Assembly: GCF_900115185.1 (NCBI RefSeq)
Contig: NZ_FOVN01000007.1
Location: forward strand, 62,001 to 126,000
Source of the DNA: Algorimicrobium echini
GTDB lineage: Bacteria > Bacteroidota > Bacteroidia > Flavobacteriales > Flavobacteriaceae
Length of the DNA stretch: 64,000 nucleotides
Direction: 5' to 3'
Both the position numbers and the translations under genes were made by a program. The first letter of the stretch is position 1; each line of letters starts with the position of its first letter. A model generated the notes under the pieces. That model saw only the letters and a list, made by a program, of their open reading frames with translations. It was not told the origin of the DNA and ran no database searches. Below are positions 27,177 to 35,481 of this stretch, one piece after another.

Positions 27177-27542
27177 TTAGGCTTCACGCAAAATTTTTTT
27201 CATTTGGCGTCCCTTTGCTAATTCGTCAATTAATTTATCTAAAAACCGTACTTGTTTTGTTATTGGATTTTGAATGTCTTCAATTCTATAACCACAAATA
27301 ACACCAGTTATAAGCTCTGCATTTGGGTTTAATGTGGCGTTTTGAAAAAATGTTTCAAACGTAACTTTTTTAGCAATAAGCTCTTCTAATTTATCTTTAT
27401 TATATCCAGTAAGCCATTCAATTACTTCATATAGCTCTTCAAGTGTTCTTCCTTTTTTTTCAATCTTTGTCGTGTAGTGTGGAAATACAGAAGCAAATGT
27501 CATTTTAGCTATTCTTTGGTTGTGTTCTGGTGTTGTTTTCAT
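27177..27542 (-). CDS. DUF2200 family protein
   Basis: 121 residues of a well conserved family of unknown function. Recognisable blocks are RIAKMTFASVFPHYTTKIEKKGR at the N-terminus (partly quoted as MTFASVFPHY), EVIEWLTGYN, FFQNATLNPNAELITGVICG and the RQMKKILRE end. No membrane segment or signal. Single gene between a plus-strand membrane protein and a minus-strand beta-barrel gene. Confidence 0.85.
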   Translation of the reverse strand: MKTTPEHNQRIAKMTFASVFPHYTTKIEKKGRTLEELYEVIEWLTGYNKDKLEELIAKKVTFETFFQNATLNPNAELITGVICGYRIEDIQNPITKQVRFLDKLIDELAKGRQMKKILREA

Positions 27543-27704
27543 TAAAATTTCTAGATAACTGTTTTCAAATTATTAAAATCATTCCATTTTAGCCTTTTGT
27601 TAAAGCTAATTAATATGTAGCAATATTAAGTATTAAATGGTGGATAAATAAATAAAAAGTAATTGCCAACAGACACTTATAATACCTTCAAATTTTTATT
27701 AAAT

Positions 27705-27733
27705 AAAAAACCACTACAATAAGGTAGTGGTTT
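27705..27733 (-). terminator. Terminator after the 27762 beta-barrel gene
   Basis: The stem AAACCACTAC / GTAGTGGTTT (10 perfect pairs, six-base loop) is followed on the minus strand by a T-run. It lies 29 bases after the stop of the beta-barrel gene. Confidence 0.85.
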
Positions 27734-27761
27734 ATATTTTTGAGTTCATTACTAATGAATC

Positions 27762-28394
27762 CTATAAGTTAAACTGCAAAATTAATCCAAATGTATTCAT
27801 GTTTTTTAACTTCTGTTCGTCTGAAATAACTTGGTTGTTTCGTGTTTCTAATTGGGTGAAATCTGACTGACCTGTGTAATTGATACCAACACCAAAATGT
27901 GGTTCGATTTGGTAAACAAAGCCAAGGCCTAATTGAAATCCAAAATTCCAACCATCATAGACATCTTTTATTTTTGCTGTATTGAATGTATATTCATCTT
28001 TAAAAACGTTTTGTGCATATGGTCCTAAATGACCAATTATGCTAAACTTATCAGCAACTTCTTTGTTAAAGGTTAATAATAATGGAATTCTAACTAACAT
28101 ACGGTCGTGGTAAAAATTACCAACTGTATTAAAGCCGTTTCCACTTAATTGATTAAAGCCAACACCAGTTGCAATCCCAAATTTTGAATGGATGCGGTAG
28201 TTTAACAATAAATCGCCCGTATTACTATTCATGTTATAATTGGGTGCATTGTCATTATCCATAATACCATAACCAATGCCACCAAAAGCTATAATGTTAA
28301 ACTTGGAGGTTTTTGTTTCCATGTTGTCTTGGGCTTGTGCACCAATTGCTGCAAAAAGCGCTAGCGCTAACAGCATTACATTTAATTTTTTCAT
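27762..28394 (-). CDS. Outer membrane beta-barrel protein
   Basis: 210 residues from ATG 28394, giving a clean signal peptide (MKKLNVMLLALALFAAIGAQAQ); another ATG eight codons upstream (28418) is possible. The mature part alternates barrel strands and turns: FNIIAFGGIGYGI, FGIATGVGFNQL, RMLVRIPLLLTFN, GFQLGLGFVYQI and FGVGINYTGQS, with the final strand GLILQFNL ending in a hydrophobic residue. This fits the PorT-like/OMP_b-brl class of Bacteroidota. Ligand unknown. A terminator follows. Confidence 0.82.
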   Translation of the reverse strand: MKKLNVMLLALALFAAIGAQAQDNMETKTSKFNIIAFGGIGYGIMDNDNAPNYNMNSNTGDLLLNYRIHSKFGIATGVGFNQLSGNGFNTVGNFYHDRMLVRIPLLLTFNKEVADKFSIIGHLGPYAQNVFKDEYTFNTAKIKDVYDGWNFGFQLGLGFVYQIEPHFGVGINYTGQSDFTQLETRNNQVISDEQKLKNMNTFGLILQFNL

Positions 28395-28520
28395 AATTTT
28401 TCTTTTTTTAATTTTCATTGAAGATACTTAATTTATAAAAATGCACAGGTATTATTCTCTGCAATTAATTTATAATACTATTGAAAAAACTTATTAGAGT
28501 AGTTTTTTTGGGTGGCAGAG

Positions 28521-28874
28521 TCATTTTAAATAATCCCAAGCAGGAACGGCATTTTTTTTAATTTGAAATACGGCATATAAAACAACGATGCCAAGTAAAC
28601 CTAATAATGATTGTTTAACGCTAATTCCAATATTTAAATTAATTATTAAAGCAATCATGCTTGTTGTTTGAAGTCCCCAAAAACCAATTTTTATTCCATT
28701 GAAGTAAACAAACAGCAAAAATAACATTGGCAACACCTAAAAATGCTAAAGCTATGAATGTGGAGCTTGAAAAGTTTCCGAATAGGAATTGCTAGCTAGA
28801 AAATTTAAAAGGGCTGTAAATGCATTAACTACTATCATAAAAATGAGCCAAACAGTTATGCAGCCATATTGTTA
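28521..28874 (-). pseudogene. Frameshifted small membrane protein
   Basis: Reading the minus strand from about 28874, the first frame encodes QYGCITVWLIFMIVVNAF and on to NFLASNSYSETFQ. Near 28765 it shifts to a second frame, STFIALAFLGVANVIFAVCL. Near 28705 it shifts back to the first frame, GFWGLQTTSMIALIINLNIG, and ends IKKNAVPAWDYLK at the stop 28521-28523. Together they form one polytopic membrane protein of a type I know from Flavobacteriaceae, with two compensating frameshifts. An in-frame stop precedes the first segment and no start codon is visible. The 71-codon open frame (28521-28736) is therefore a remnant, not a gene. Confidence 0.7.
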
Positions 28875-28896
28875 CTTTGGGCAATCTGTGTTTTCG

Positions 28897-29454
28897 TTAG
28901 TGTTTTTCGCCTTCAATTTTTTTGGTGTTGTATTCAAAGTTTGAATACCATGTTATTTCACATACGTCAAATCCGTCAAAATATTCAAAAGGTGTTAAAT
29001 TGAAAGCTTTTAAGGTAATTAAAAAACGTTCTAAACCACCAAAAGGATAGTTTCCAGTTGAAAACTCAACAATAGCAAACTGCTCATTGGTCTTTTTCAA
29101 ATTATGCATATCTACTTCAAAGCCGTATTCTAAATAATTAAATACTGATAAGACATCATGAGTTCCAAATGCTTCTATTTTGTTATTATCGAACTCTACG
29201 TATTTTTCTAGATATTCTTTAGCATAATCAGGAATGAATTTGTTGTATCTATGGTGTTCAGGACTTGTGTCTAAAAACGCATTGAGTTCTTCTAAAGCTA
29301 TGTCCACTTCTTCTTCTGTCATATCATCCCATTCATAATCAGGGCCTTCATCTTCTTTAAAGCCTGGCTGTCTTATGGCAATCAAATGGTTATATAGTAT
29401 CTGAAAATCGGTAAATGTGCTGTCGTTTTTGATAGTAAATTTTATATATACCAT
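28897..29454 (-). CDS. Hypothetical protein
   Basis: 185 residues, acidic and soluble, no signal peptide. It starts MVYIKFTIKNDSTFTDFQIL, has a strongly acidic stretch (GPDYEWDDMTEEEVDIALEE, residues about 38-57) and ends in an aromatic-rich segment (FEYFDGFDVCEITWYSNFEY). I do not recognise a family. It lies between the CHAT protein gene upstream and the frameshifted membrane protein downstream, all on the minus strand, 102 bases from the former. Confidence 0.65.
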   Translation of the reverse strand: MVYIKFTIKNDSTFTDFQILYNHLIAIRQPGFKEDEGPDYEWDDMTEEEVDIALEELNAFLDTSPEHHRYNKFIPDYAKEYLEKYVEFDNNKIEAFGTHDVLSVFNYLEYGFEVDMHNLKKTNEQFAIVEFSTGNYPFGGLERFLITLKAFNLTPFEYFDGFDVCEITWYSNFEYNTKKIEGEKH

Positions 29455-29556
29455 GTCATTATTGGGTGTTTATATTTATAAACTCACTGATTTTAATAAA
29501 CAGGCTAAAGGCTGTTTTTGATACTGTGTAGTAATTATGATTGTTTAAAGATGGTA

Positions 29557-32500
29557 TTATTCAACCAAAATAAAAGCGGCCCATTTTTCAGGCTGATCCT
29601 GATATAAATTTTTCATGTGCAATTGTGTGTTTCTAAATGATTGTCTTACATCTTTTAGAGACAAACTTTCTTGATAAAAATAGGTCATAAATTCCTTTGT
29701 TTCTTCATCTGGTATTTCCCAAAGGCTCATAAGAAGTAAGTCAACACCAGCCATTTTAAAAGCACGTTGTAAGCCAAATACACCTTCAGCGCCATCAATG
29801 TCTCCTAATCCAGTTTCGCAAGCACTCAATACAACCAAATCTGTTTCCCGTAAATCCATATAGGCAATTTCTAGTGACGTTAAAACACCATCGGTTTGTT
29901 CTTCTTGGCCAGACTGATAAATACTATTGATACCTTCATTGCCATCCGCTAATAACAAACCTGTTCGTTTTAAAGGGTTTGTGGCTGTTTTAAAATTACG
30001 GCCAAAAGCTCCTTCTGGATTTTTGTTATAATCAAAATAAAATCCATGTGTTGCCAAATGTAGGACGGATGGTGATTTTCCTGTTAAATTTCTAAAATTT
30101 GTTTCACTGGCATTTTTCTCAGTAATTATTGTAGCGTTAGGAATAATACTTTTTATGGAAACGGCTTCTTGTTTGGTTCCAGGCAAATAACCAAATGAGT
30201 TTTTTAAATTCAACGTGTATTGGGTGTCATAATTTATACCACCATAAATGGTTGAATTTTGAAAAACGGGTTCCACTTTTGTGGTACTTAAAAGGGAAGA
30301 AGCGTTTGATAATTGATGAAGTTTAAATTTTTCTAATAATAATTTGCCATCTTCATCTTGAAGGGTTGCCATAGGGATTTTGTTTAAAACACCCGACAAT
30401 GAAAAGTTTATTTCTAGGCTGTTTTCTACATAAGGTAGTAAGGGTTTCCAAAGCAAACTGTATAACTCTTTGCCTACTGAAGCATTATTAATGTTAGAGC
30501 CTTCAGACCCTCGTGTATTATAACTTAAGTTTTTAAGATTGCCCTGTTGTAAAATGGAATTAATTGACTCTTCAGTTGCAATAAAAACTATTTGTGGTTG
30601 AGACCATTTGTTTGAATAAATATAGGCCAAATAACTGTATTTGTTTTCAGTATCTTTAATTCTTGAATAATCAATGAATATGCTATTAACGCCTAATTTA
30701 AAATCATCATGGTTAATGGGTGTTATTAGTTTCTCGCTATGATTTTCAAAATAACTGGATATTAGTTCAGCATACGATTCATTGAGTTGTTTTTCATGCC
30801 CTTGTATTTCTTTTAAACTTTCCTCATCACCTTTTTTGTTTAATACGTCCATTAAGTAGAGTTGAAGGTAAGCTAATTCCGTATATACTTCTATCCTTTT
30901 TGTAACATAGTCATTTTCTAGATTTCGAAGCTGGTTGAGGATATTTCCTGAAATATTTAAAGTTAGATTTTTTGTAAGCAGAGACGCTTCTATTGCTTTT
31001 TTTGATAGGTCGTTATTTGCGTTTTTAAGTAAATAATTTACGAACTGTATTTCACTAAAAAAGTCCAAAACCGTCTGATTTATTTTAAATTCTTGAGCTG
31101 TGCTACTTTTTATTACGGCTTCACTTTCTAATTTATTAATATGAAAATCATAAGTTTCTAAATAATACGGAACAGCATCAGAAGCCCTTTCTGCTTGTAC
31201 CAGCAATGTGCCATATTTGCTCCGGATTGTATTGTAATTGGTTGAAGCAGTGAGGTTGAGCTCTTTATATATTGCCATGGCTGAAGCTATCAGTTCTAAA
31301 TCCTGCTCATTTTTATCTGGACCTTCTGTAAGTTCGGTCATTAAATAAAGCATACTGGCATAATCTTCGGTTTTGGTTTGCCCAAGGTTTTCCAATTGTT
31401 GTTTGTGGCTATAAAAGGCGTCGAGTCCTTTGGAATTCCCTTCTAGTGCCCATATTGCGAGGGCTCTTACTATCATTAAGTTAGCGTAATAGGTATAATT
31501 CGTATTATTTTTTTTAAAATGAGAAATGGCTTTATTACAATAGTCTAGTATTCTTTTATTGGTTTCTTCCTGATCCCGATTGGTTCTGGAATTCTCAAAA
31601 ACAGCCATGGAGCGATAAAATTCTCCAACATTGTAATCCGAATTTTTTAAAGCGAGCTCTAACTTGGTTCTGTGTTTATCTATGATTTGAGTGGCAACAT
31701 AATTTTCGGAATTATACAAATATAAACCTGCTAACTCAAAAATGGCAGTTATAAAATCACTTTCATAGAGGTTTTTAAGCTCGTAATATTCAATTTCAAG
31801 ATTTAGTATTCGGGTGTGTTCTATGTTGTCATTCCTATTACTAGCAATCTGTTTATAGTCTCTTAAAGCTTTTAGGTAATTCGTGTTGTAGACTTTATTG
31901 GCATTAAAAAGCAATATTTCGTTTTTATAAAATGCTAAAATATCATCGGGCTTGTTCTGTAATTGTAAACTATTAATATAATTAGTCTTTACAGCAGGAT
32001 AAGCTGTAAACTCTTTGTCTAAATTAGTGAGTATCATTTGCATGGCCAAATTGTAATAGGCATAAGCATATTCATTGTTTTTTTGCATTTCATGAGCAAA
32101 ACCTATTTCATTAAGTATATAAACATATTCATTACTTTTTGCACCAAAATTAGTTTTATAATAGTCGTCTAAATTTAAGCCATAATATGTAGCCAAGTCA
32201 TATTCTTTAGTATCTCGATAGTAATGGAATAGCTTGTCACGTATATCAAAACCATAGAGGTCTTCTAGTGAAGAATCTGTTTCCATTATTGTGTAAGCTC
32301 TAATTAAATAGGTAAGGGCTTCTTTAGGTTCATTTTCTTCAAAGCGTGTATTTGCTTCGTTAAGATTACAAATAAGATGAATATTCTTATACTCCTCATA
32401 ACCTGTGTTTTTATGTGGTTTCCAATATTGAAAAAAGTATTGACCATTTTGGTTTTGGTTTGTCATAAAACTATTTAGCGCTAACTCTTTTGCGAATGGC

Positions 32501-32961
32501 ACAATGGATATATCAGTTTTGTCTGTCTTCTCAAAAAAACCATCTAGTTTATAATAATACGTGTTTGCTAGATTTTTATTACCTGACATATAAGCTACTA
32601 AATCTACTAATGAGTCAGATACATAGGTGCTAAAGGGATGAGCGTTTCCAAAAATAGTTTGGGTTCTATTTTGAACCTCTGCTAAATAATTACTTGTGTA
32701 ATTTTGAAGTTGAAGGGGTTTGGCATTAGAAATAAGTCGGTCTAATGAGTACATGTATGCTGGATGACTCCATAAATGAACTGCTGAAAAATCCTTTGCT
32801 TTTAGATAATAGATTTTAGCACTGTCTGTTTGTTGTGCTTTTAAAGCATTGTCACCTTTAATTAGTAAAGACAACCACTGTTCGTAGTTACTATTAGTAT
32901 TTTGTGAATACGTGTATGCAAACGAAATACTAAAAAGAACGTATAAGTAAACTTGTTTCAT
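29557..32961 (-). CDS. TPR-CHAT protein (caspase-like peptidase), exported
   Basis: 1134 residues. A signal peptide (MKQVYLYVLFSISFAYTYS) is followed by about 650 residues of helical TPR-like repeats and a C-terminal CHAT domain of about 300 residues. Its catalytic pair is visible: histidine in VLHLATHGFYF near residue 970 and cysteine in VVLSACETGLGD near residue 1047. CHAT is a caspase-related peptidase domain, in other systems fused to sensors or activating gasdermin-like partners. Here export points to a periplasmic or surface role. No typical toxin partner gene is adjacent. Confidence 0.92.
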   Translation of the reverse strand: MKQVYLYVLFSISFAYTYSQNTNSNYEQWLSLLIKGDNALKAQQTDSAKIYYLKAKDFSAVHLWSHPAYMYSLDRLISNAKPLQLQNYTSNYLAEVQNRTQTIFGNAHPFSTYVSDSLVDLVAYMSGNKNLANTYYYKLDGFFEKTDKTDISIVPFAKELALNSFMTNQNQNGQYFFQYWKPHKNTGYEEYKNIHLICNLNEANTRFEENEPKEALTYLIRAYTIMETDSSLEDLYGFDIRDKLFHYYRDTKEYDLATYYGLNLDDYYKTNFGAKSNEYVYILNEIGFAHEMQKNNEYAYAYYNLAMQMILTNLDKEFTAYPAVKTNYINSLQLQNKPDDILAFYKNEILLFNANKVYNTNYLKALRDYKQIASNRNDNIEHTRILNLEIEYYELKNLYESDFITAIFELAGLYLYNSENYVATQIIDKHRTKLELALKNSDYNVGEFYRSMAVFENSRTNRDQEETNKRILDYCNKAISHFKKNNTNYTYYANLMIVRALAIWALEGNSKGLDAFYSHKQQLENLGQTKTEDYASMLYLMTELTEGPDKNEQDLELIASAMAIYKELNLTASTNYNTIRSKYGTLLVQAERASDAVPYYLETYDFHINKLESEAVIKSSTAQEFKINQTVLDFFSEIQFVNYLLKNANNDLSKKAIEASLLTKNLTLNISGNILNQLRNLENDYVTKRIEVYTELAYLQLYLMDVLNKKGDEESLKEIQGHEKQLNESYAELISSYFENHSEKLITPINHDDFKLGVNSIFIDYSRIKDTENKYSYLAYIYSNKWSQPQIVFIATEESINSILQQGNLKNLSYNTRGSEGSNINNASVGKELYSLLWKPLLPYVENSLEINFSLSGVLNKIPMATLQDEDGKLLLEKFKLHQLSNASSLLSTTKVEPVFQNSTIYGGINYDTQYTLNLKNSFGYLPGTKQEAVSIKSIIPNATIITEKNASETNFRNLTGKSPSVLHLATHGFYFDYNKNPEGAFGRNFKTATNPLKRTGLLLADGNEGINSIYQSGQEEQTDGVLTSLEIAYMDLRETDLVVLSACETGLGDIDGAEGVFGLQRAFKMAGVDLLLMSLWEIPDEETKEFMTYFYQESLSLKDVRQSFRNTQLHMKNLYQDQPEKWAAFILVE

Positions 32962-33138
32962 GTAGCTGTGTTAAAAGCTTAAATAGAATTAATTTCAATA
33001 ACTAACCGTAGCTAAAATAGTACAAAATTTTAAAACACTTGTAATCAGAACATAAATCGCCAAAAGCAACTGCTATGAGCTTGATTAGGTCTAAAATTTA
33101 ATAACCTAAATAGTTAGTTCTGCAATGTATTTCAATTT

Positions 33139-33348
33139 CTATACCACGTTTGAATATTCCAAAATGTCGCCTGGCTGGCAATCTAAAGCTTCACAAACGG
33201 CTTCTAGTGTACTAAACCGAATGGCTTTAACTTTTCCTGTTTTGAGTTTAGAAAGATTGGCTAATGAAATATTTACAGTTTCCGATAATTCGTTAAGTGA
33301 CATTTTTCGGGTTGCCATCATAACATCTAAATTTACAATTATTGCCAT
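33139..33348 (-). CDS. Small XRE-type HTH regulator (YozG-like)
   Basis: 69 residues that are nearly all one helix-turn-helix: IIVNLDVMMATRKMSLNELSE, then ISLANLSKLKTGKVKAI with the recognition helix, and STLEAVCEALDCQPGDIL. This is the small Cro/C1 class found beside DUF2975 genes. It starts 3 bases after the DUF2975 gene stop, so the two form an operon. It likely binds the repeats in their shared promoter (33922-33971). Confidence 0.9.
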   Translation of the reverse strand: MAIIVNLDVMMATRKMSLNELSETVNISLANLSKLKTGKVKAIRFSTLEAVCEALDCQPGDILEYSNVV

Positions 33349-33351
33349 AGT

Positions 33352-33888
33352 TTATACCGTTTCTTCTAGTTCGTCTTGATATGCCACTCCTTTGGTAAAA
33401 ATGATGGCTATGACATAAATAACGGCTGCCATTAAAATATAAGCCTGACTATCTGCCCAAAACTGGTTAAGTTTATCAATGTCATACCCATGATGTTGTA
33501 AATTTTTAGCCGTCTGTCTTGCTATATAGCTTATTAGTCCAATAGAAAACGTGTAGTAACTAATTTTGGTAATCTGTTTTGCCACCAATTGGTTAAAAGG
33601 TTTTTCCAAATCTATTTTGGTAACCATCAGAATAACCAAATAAAATAAGATAGCTTTAAGCAGGGCTATAAACAAGATAAAACTATACATGCCATAAAAT
33701 GCCCAAATGTTGCTAGATTGCAAATCTGTTAAATCTAATTTTTGATACAGATTCTCAACAAATTCTGGTTTAAAAATACTGAAAATAAAATTGAAAAGTA
33801 ATGCGCCTGCTTCAATGCAAAGGCCAACAAAAATAATCCAAGCTACAATTTTGAGGCCTGTAAAAACGAAGGTATTGGTTTGTGACAT
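33352..33888 (-). CDS. DUF2975 membrane protein
   Basis: 178 residues with four hydrophobic segments: LKIVAWIIFVGLCIEAGALLF, WAFYGMYSFILFIALLKAILF, YYTFSIGLISYIAR and AYILMAAVIYVIAIIF. The length and spacing fit DUF2975, a four-helix family nearly always paired with a YozG-type HTH protein, as here. It may modulate the regulator at the membrane; the signal sensed is unknown. A perfect -7 box TATATTTG (33914-33921) lies 26 bases upstream. Confidence 0.88.
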   Translation of the reverse strand: MSQTNTFVFTGLKIVAWIIFVGLCIEAGALLFNFIFSIFKPEFVENLYQKLDLTDLQSSNIWAFYGMYSFILFIALLKAILFYLVILMVTKIDLEKPFNQLVAKQITKISYYTFSIGLISYIARQTAKNLQHHGYDIDKLNQFWADSQAYILMAAVIYVIAIIFTKGVAYQDELEETV

Positions 33889-33913
33889 AATCGTTATATT
33901 TAAAATTATGCAA

Positions 33914-33921
33914 CAAATATA
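33914..33921 (-). promoter_or_regulatory. Promoter -7 box of the DUF2975-HTH operon
   Basis: TATATTTG on the minus strand, 26 bases before the DUF2975 start, directly beside the first GATAAATA operator repeat. Confidence 0.7.
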
Positions 33922-33971
33922 GATAAATATTTATTTATAAACGATAAATATATTGCTTTTAATGATAAAAT
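33922..33971. promoter_or_regulatory. Operator: three GATAAA repeats spaced 21 bp
   Basis: GATAAATA starts at 33922 and 33943 and GATAAAATA at 33964, each exactly 21 bases (two helical turns) after the previous. They cover the region just upstream of the -7 box, where a repressor would block polymerase. The HTH protein of this operon is the likely ligand, by context. Confidence 0.6.
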
Positions 33972-34022
33972 ATTTATTTTGAGATTGTACTAACGGTTTT
34001 GTGTGTAAGAAATTTCAAGTAC

Positions 34023-34051
34023 AAAAAACCACCTCGGTTAAGAAGTGGTTT
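34023..34051 (-). terminator. Terminator after the WG-repeat gene
   Basis: On the minus strand AAACCACTTC / GAGGTGGTTT pair (one G-U) around the loop TTAACC and are followed by a T-run. Stem and loop closely match the htpG terminator at 35419-35452. Confidence 0.8.
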
Positions 34052-34122
34052 GGCCGTTTCGGGAATTAGGTGTTTTTTTTATTGAACTTGCTTTTGTTGT
34101 GTGCTTTGTTGTGTGTCGTAAT

Positions 34123-35298
34123 TTAATTTATACCAAACATAATTCTATCATCCACAAGGTTAGATAAAATCTCATATTTAATAGGAATTTTGATTTCCCC
34201 TTTCTGATTTATGAAACCATATAATCCCTCTTTTTGGACTAGAGCCATTCCTTCTTTAAAGTTGTTGGCACTATCAAAAATTGGTTTTATAATTGTTTCT
34301 CCTTTTTTATTTATATAACCATATTTTCCATTCAATTTGAAAATTGACAAATTATCTGAAAAATATTCTTGTCCATTCCAACCACCTTCATGTTCAAACG
34401 AGCAAAGAATCTTGTTTTTTTTATTGATATAATGATAAAGACCATCTTTTTTGACTCTAGCTATACCGTTTATGAAAGGAAGAGCTTCATCATAGTCGAA
34501 AGGGATTATTTCTTTAGAGTGGTTTACATAACCAAATTTATTATTTAGTCTAACAGCTATTGGGTCATTCTCATTTACAACATGAGTAATTTTTTGATAA
34601 ATTAATGGAACAATAATTTCACCTTGACTATTTATGACTCCGTATTTTCCATCTTTTTTAACAATCCAATTTTCTGAATAATTTTGTCCATAAATAATAT
34701 TGTAAATCGGTTCTGTAATTATAGTACCATTTATATGAATAATTCCTAATTTTCTATTGTTCCCTCGGTATACAGCTACAGAATTGAATATTCCTTTGTC
34801 TACCACATTAATTGAATCATTGAAAATGTTATTACCCATGGTATCAATAAAATTCCATTTACCGTTTACTTTAACTGAAATATATTTTTCGCTTGTTTGT
34901 CTTAAATTTTTATACTTAAAATCAGTTATTTTATTCCCATCCATGTCAATAATAGCATAATCTTTCTTATCATTTATGGCGTAGCCAATATTACCATTCC
35001 AGTAGGCTTTTTTAAATTGTGGAAAAAGCTGTAAGTTACCCTGTTTATCAATATAGCCTGATATGCTGTCTTTGACAACATTGGCAATATTGTTCATATA
35101 ACTTAATCCATCGGAATATTCTGGTTCTATTATGATTTCCCCTTTTTTATTCAAAAACCCAATTTTCAAATTATCATTTTTGTTGCCCATTTCGCCGAGA
35201 TAGAACGCATAGTTCATATAATAAAAAATGTCATAATCTTGCGATTGAATTTTATTACAATAGATTGTAAAAAATAATATAATAAGAAATTTTTTCAT
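34123..35298 (-). CDS. WG-repeat protein, exported
   Basis: 391 residues with a signal peptide (MKKFLIILFFTIYCNKIQS). The mature protein consists of about ten WG repeats of 30-40 residues, each with a core like GKYGVINSQGEIIVP or GLYGFINQKGEIKIP followed by an aromatic residue. Further examples are NRKLGIIHINGTIITEP and GKYGYINKKGETIIKP. WG repeats form a beta-propeller-like fold of unknown binding role. A -7 box TAGATTTG lies at 35360. Terminators almost identical to each other flank the gene. Confidence 0.9.
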   Translation of the reverse strand: MKKFLIILFFTIYCNKIQSQDYDIFYYMNYAFYLGEMGNKNDNLKIGFLNKKGEIIIEPEYSDGLSYMNNIANVVKDSISGYIDKQGNLQLFPQFKKAYWNGNIGYAINDKKDYAIIDMDGNKITDFKYKNLRQTSEKYISVKVNGKWNFIDTMGNNIFNDSINVVDKGIFNSVAVYRGNNRKLGIIHINGTIITEPIYNIIYGQNYSENWIVKKDGKYGVINSQGEIIVPLIYQKITHVVNENDPIAVRLNNKFGYVNHSKEIIPFDYDEALPFINGIARVKKDGLYHYINKKNKILCSFEHEGGWNGQEYFSDNLSIFKLNGKYGYINKKGETIIKPIFDSANNFKEGMALVQKEGLYGFINQKGEIKIPIKYEILSNLVDDRIMFGIN

Positions 35299-35359
35299 AG
35301 TTTGTTTCGTATTGTTTACAACGCATGCGGATAGTGAATGATGTGTATTATATACACCC

Positions 35360-35367
35360 CAAATCTA
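35360..35367 (-). promoter_or_regulatory. Promoter -7 box for the WG-repeat gene
   Basis: TAGATTTG on the minus strand matches TAnnTTTG and lies 61 bases before the start codon at 35298. No clear -33 element. Confidence 0.45.
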
Positions 35368-35383
35368 ACAAATTCAAACAACT

Positions 35384-35413
35384 AATTAAGTACGTAGTTC
35401 TACGTAACTTAAT
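35384..35413. repeat. Inverted repeat
   Basis: AATTAAGTACGTAG and CTACGTAACTTAATT are inverted copies (one inserted base) separated by two bases. It lies between the htpG terminator and the WG-gene promoter. It could be an operator or an extension of the terminator hairpin; no basis to choose. Confidence 0.6.
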
Positions 35414-35418
35414 TCCAC

Positions 35419-35452
35419 AAAAAAACCACTTCGGTTAAGAAGTGGTTTTTTT
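35419..35452 (-). terminator. Terminator after htpG
   Basis: On the minus strand AACCACTTC / GAAGTGGTT pairs perfectly with loop TTAACC and a long T-run follows. It begins 30 bases after the htpG stop. Confidence 0.88.
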
Positions 35453-35481
35453 ATATTATTATTATTATTTAATTGAGCTAC

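Noticed and set aside
28521-28736. 71-codon frame as an independent gene
   Set aside because: It is the C-terminal part of a frameshifted membrane-protein gene whose N-terminal half is recognisable upstream in other frames.
29557-32961. Known gasdermin or craspase type defence system
   Set aside because: No gasdermin, Cas7-11 or similar partner is adjacent and the protein carries a signal peptide.
33085-33109. Inverted repeat TTAGGT / ACCTAA between the HTH and CHAT genes
   Set aside because: Only six-base arms with a 13-base spacer and no T-run; too weak to call a terminator or operator.
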